Made by a program: the position numbers and the translations under genes. Of a DNA stretch of 64,000 nt, positions 62,478 to 64,000 are shown one piece after another. Under the pieces are notes generated by a model. That model saw only the letters and a program-made list of their open reading frames with translations, did not search any database and had not been told where the DNA came from. Source of the stretch: Bacteroidota bacterium (GTDB taxonomy: Bacteria > Bacteroidota > Bacteroidia > Chitinophagales > Chitinophagaceae); NCBI GenBank assembly GCA_030706735.1, contig JAUZNZ010000005.1, positions 1-64,000 on the forward strand, read 5' to 3'. Within the stretch, counting starts at the first letter, position 1. The number at the start of each line of letters is the position of its first letter.

Positions 62478-62784
62478 GCATTCCAGGAGCGGGCGAGCTT
62501 GCTCGCTAAAGCGGATGGATGCAAAAACCCGTCCCGACGAAGTCGGGGCGACGGGTTTTGGGTAAGGCCAATGCGAGAGGGATGCCGGAGCGAAGCGGAG
62601 GCCATCCTGACGGGGTCACGAAACCCTCGGCAACTGCCGAGGGTTTCGTGCGTTTGCGAACGTAATGAACTGGTTCGGCGAGGCCGAAGGAGCGAAACGG
62701 AATATGGGTGTTTTTACTGTTTTTATTGCGCGGATTTTACCCGTATTTGGCCCAACAGATCTTGGCACCTCTTAAATAAATGTT
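62478..62784. repeat. Hairpin-rich intergenic segment with a third tRNA 3'-end fragment
   Basis: No gene was recognised. Three inverted repeats occur. A small gcgagc/gctcgc hairpin lies near 62488-62501. A larger one (aaaacccgt, then cccgac/gtcggg, then acgggtttt) spans 62524-62559 with a short bulge. A perfect 13-bp terminator stem spans 62619-62631/62636-62648. A 16-base copy of the tRNA-Arg 3' end lies at 62604-62619, directly before the last hairpin. The segment may be a mosaic of REP-like elements or scars of other insertions. Confidence 0.6.
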
Positions 62785-63183
62785 ATGGCAAAATCCCTCG
62801 ACGAACTCGAACTGGCTGAGAAGATATTCCTGGTAGCAGAATATTCCACGATTCTCGAAGAGATGGGCGCCGGAAAAAGCCAGGGCCAGGTTGTCCGCCG
62901 GATGGTGCAGGAAGGATACGGCATGGAAAGCGCGCTTTCCTTATACGCCCAGCTTGCGGTGAACAGTACCAAATCAGAAGAGGTCGTGCAGTCTTTGCGT
63001 CGCCAGATAGAGGATGCAAGGAACCGTCAGTTTCTACAGGAATTGCTGTCAAAGCCGCAAACTACTTCAATGAGTAGCTCGGACCTCGCGCGAATATCAG
63101 AAGCGGAAGAAAACAAAGAAAGAATGGGAGAGCTTGCCAGACACATCTTTCCACATCTCCTCATGAAAATTTTTGGCATTTGA
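62785..63183 (+). CDS. Small helical protein of unknown function
   Basis: This 132-residue product is predicted helical, with an N-terminal segment LDELELAEKIFLVAEYSTIL and an SLRRQIEDARNRQFLQELL helix near 70-88. It has no signal peptide or membrane segment. No family is recognised. It begins after the hairpin cluster and is separated by a 390-base gap from the next gene. Base composition is closer to the core than to the element. Confidence 0.6.
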   Translation: MAKSLDELELAEKIFLVAEYSTILEEMGAGKSQGQVVRRMVQEGYGMESALSLYAQLAVNSTKSEEVVQSLRRQIEDARNRQFLQELLSKPQTTSMSSSDLARISEAEENKERMGELARHIFPHLLMKIFGI

Positions 63184-63573
63184 GTCGATTAAGTGATTTT
63201 CTTTAACGAATAATATAGTCTTTTGAAATACTTCGATTTTGACTCTATTTTTAATCCTTGACACCTCGCCTTCAGCTAACTGTCCCTTATCGAAAATTGA
63301 ATTATAAGAGAGCTTGGTCCTTGAAATTCTATAAGGTACCATTCTTCCGGATCTTCTTTAAAGTGAACCAATCGGCGTTCCGCCCCGAAAACGTTTTTGT
63401 CAGGTTGTGTGGTATTCCCCTTAGATCCCTCCGCTTTGGCATAGTATCTCAACTATTAAGTCATGGCTGCATTATGAACTAAATTAGGGAATACTGGCCG
63501 CAGATCAGCTGGACCTTGCTTTTGCAAAAATTAAATATTACATTCGATTGCCTTTGGACATTAAGCTTTCTGC
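63184..63573. other. Intergenic segment, possible promoter only
   Basis: No supported gene was found in these 390 bases; a short frame starting near 63258 lacks a credible start or features. A TTG at 63516-63518 and TACATTCG at 63539-63546 are 20 bases apart, a near match to the Bacteroidota promoter, and lie just upstream of the lipoprotein gene at 63574. Confidence 0.45.
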
Positions 63574-63975
63574 ATGAAACATTTCCTGATCTTGCTATGC
63601 ATTTCGATTTGCTTGACAGCCTGTTCAAACAAGCATTATCATTGGAATGGGGTCGTGAGAGATTTCGGCGAATATCATTTCATGAAGAACGGGTATATCC
63701 TAAAAGCGACTTCCACAGACGACGGAATCTTAAGCTATGCCCTGGAGGATTCAACGCATAGGATGATATTGAAATCGGATAGAAAGCTAGACGGTATTAG
63801 CATTTACCAGAGCTGGGCGATATGCTTTGATGATGAGGATAATATTTGGGTTAACAGCTCTGATATCGGGACCACTTGTTGGGAGCGAATCGGCAAGGAT
63901 ACATTCCAACGAACGATGCTTGACCAAGGGAGTACCCTACTTAAATTTATGCCTTCTGTTTTAGGCAGACCCTAA
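63574..63975 (+). CDS. Small lipoprotein of unknown function
   Basis: This 133-residue product begins with a lipoprotein signal (MKHFLILLCISICLTACSNK) with the lipid-anchored Cys at 17. The rest is beta-rich with aromatic residues, including HYHWNGVVRDFGEYHFMK near 21-38 and a WVNSSDIGTTCWERIGK segment near 93-109 with one more Cys. No family is recognised. It is probably anchored in the outer membrane or surface-exposed. It ends 25 bases before the window edge. Confidence 0.65.
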   Translation: MKHFLILLCISICLTACSNKHYHWNGVVRDFGEYHFMKNGYILKATSTDDGILSYALEDSTHRMILKSDRKLDGISIYQSWAICFDDEDNIWVNSSDIGTTCWERIGKDTFQRTMLDQGSTLLKFMPSVLGRP

Positions 63976-64000
63976 GATGTGTGACCGACCGGGCAAATCT

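Noticed and set aside
62449-62648. Possible CRISPR array
   Set aside because: The inverted repeats differ from each other in length and sequence, there are no regular spacers and no cas genes nearby.
63258-63482. Possible 74-residue gene
   Set aside because: Non-ATG start, no features, and it lies in a segment that otherwise looks intergenic.

Overview
The window is chromosomal DNA of a member of the Bacteroidota, most likely family Chitinophagaceae. The lineage call rests on SusC/SusD pairs, a FecR/ECF-sigma cassette, a fused SecDF, a fused NagB-LmbE deaminase, and repeated matches to the Bacteroidota promoter form TTG-N19-21-TAnnTTTG (clearest upstream of the histidine-rich peptide, pfkA and the tRNA). 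Species cannot be named from the sequence alone. Most of the window is GC-rich core DNA, which also leaves long antisense frames open; these were discarded.

Layout. 0.3-5 kb: PLP aminotransferase, SecDF and a tiny exported histidine-rich peptide. 5.2-13.8 kb: one apparent operon with sensor kinase, response regulator, a CusCBA-like metal efflux pump and a DUF2279-like protein. 13.8-21.7 kb: housekeeping and catabolism (catalytic subunit of a B12-dependent acyl-CoA mutase, coiled-coil membrane protein, Spy-like protein, GlnS, YggS, acyl-CoA dehydrogenase). 21.8-26.9 kb: arginine deiminase-like protein plus CtlX-like hydrolase, then pfkA-pyk. 26.9-33.5 kb: overlapping minus-strand operon (SnoaL-like, Tat-exported glycosylasparaginase, CutC), two tandem CocE/NonD hydrolases and a coiled-coil protein. 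33.5-49 kb: a glycan locus with a GH20-GH29 fusion enzyme, SusD, two tandem SusC paralogues, FecR, an ECF sigma factor and NagB-LmbE. The likely logic is host- or fungal-type glycan sensing, hydrolysis outside the cytoplasm, TonB-dependent uptake and GlcNAc catabolism. 49-52.6 kb: PAP2-like membrane protein, Omp85-type protein, phytanoyl-CoA dioxygenase-like protein and a short-chain dehydrogenase.

The most interesting part is an AT-rich integrated element of about 9.6 kb inserted into tRNA-Arg(ACG). A perfect 44-bp repeat of the tRNA 3' half lies at 52766-52809 and 62405-62448, and a tyrosine recombinase sits just inside the right end. The cargo is an HNH endonuclease; a minus-strand operon encoding a two-repeat ubiquitin-like protein, an E1-like ThiF enzyme and a DUF6527 protein; and a divergent plus-strand operon led by a sigma factor. 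That second operon holds an HTH-like protein, a degenerate GIY-YIG-like protein, a helical protein, a HExxH metallopeptidase and, after a short gap, a tail-anchored Ser/Thr kinase. The ubiquitin-like operon resembles known bacterial ubiquitin-related systems. The sigma/GIY-YIG-like/peptidase/kinase cassette is the best candidate here for an undescribed, probably defence- or stress-related system.

Beyond the right att site lie a cluster of strong hairpins, a third fragment of the tRNA 3' end (a possible scar of other insertions), a small uncharacterised protein and a lipoprotein.
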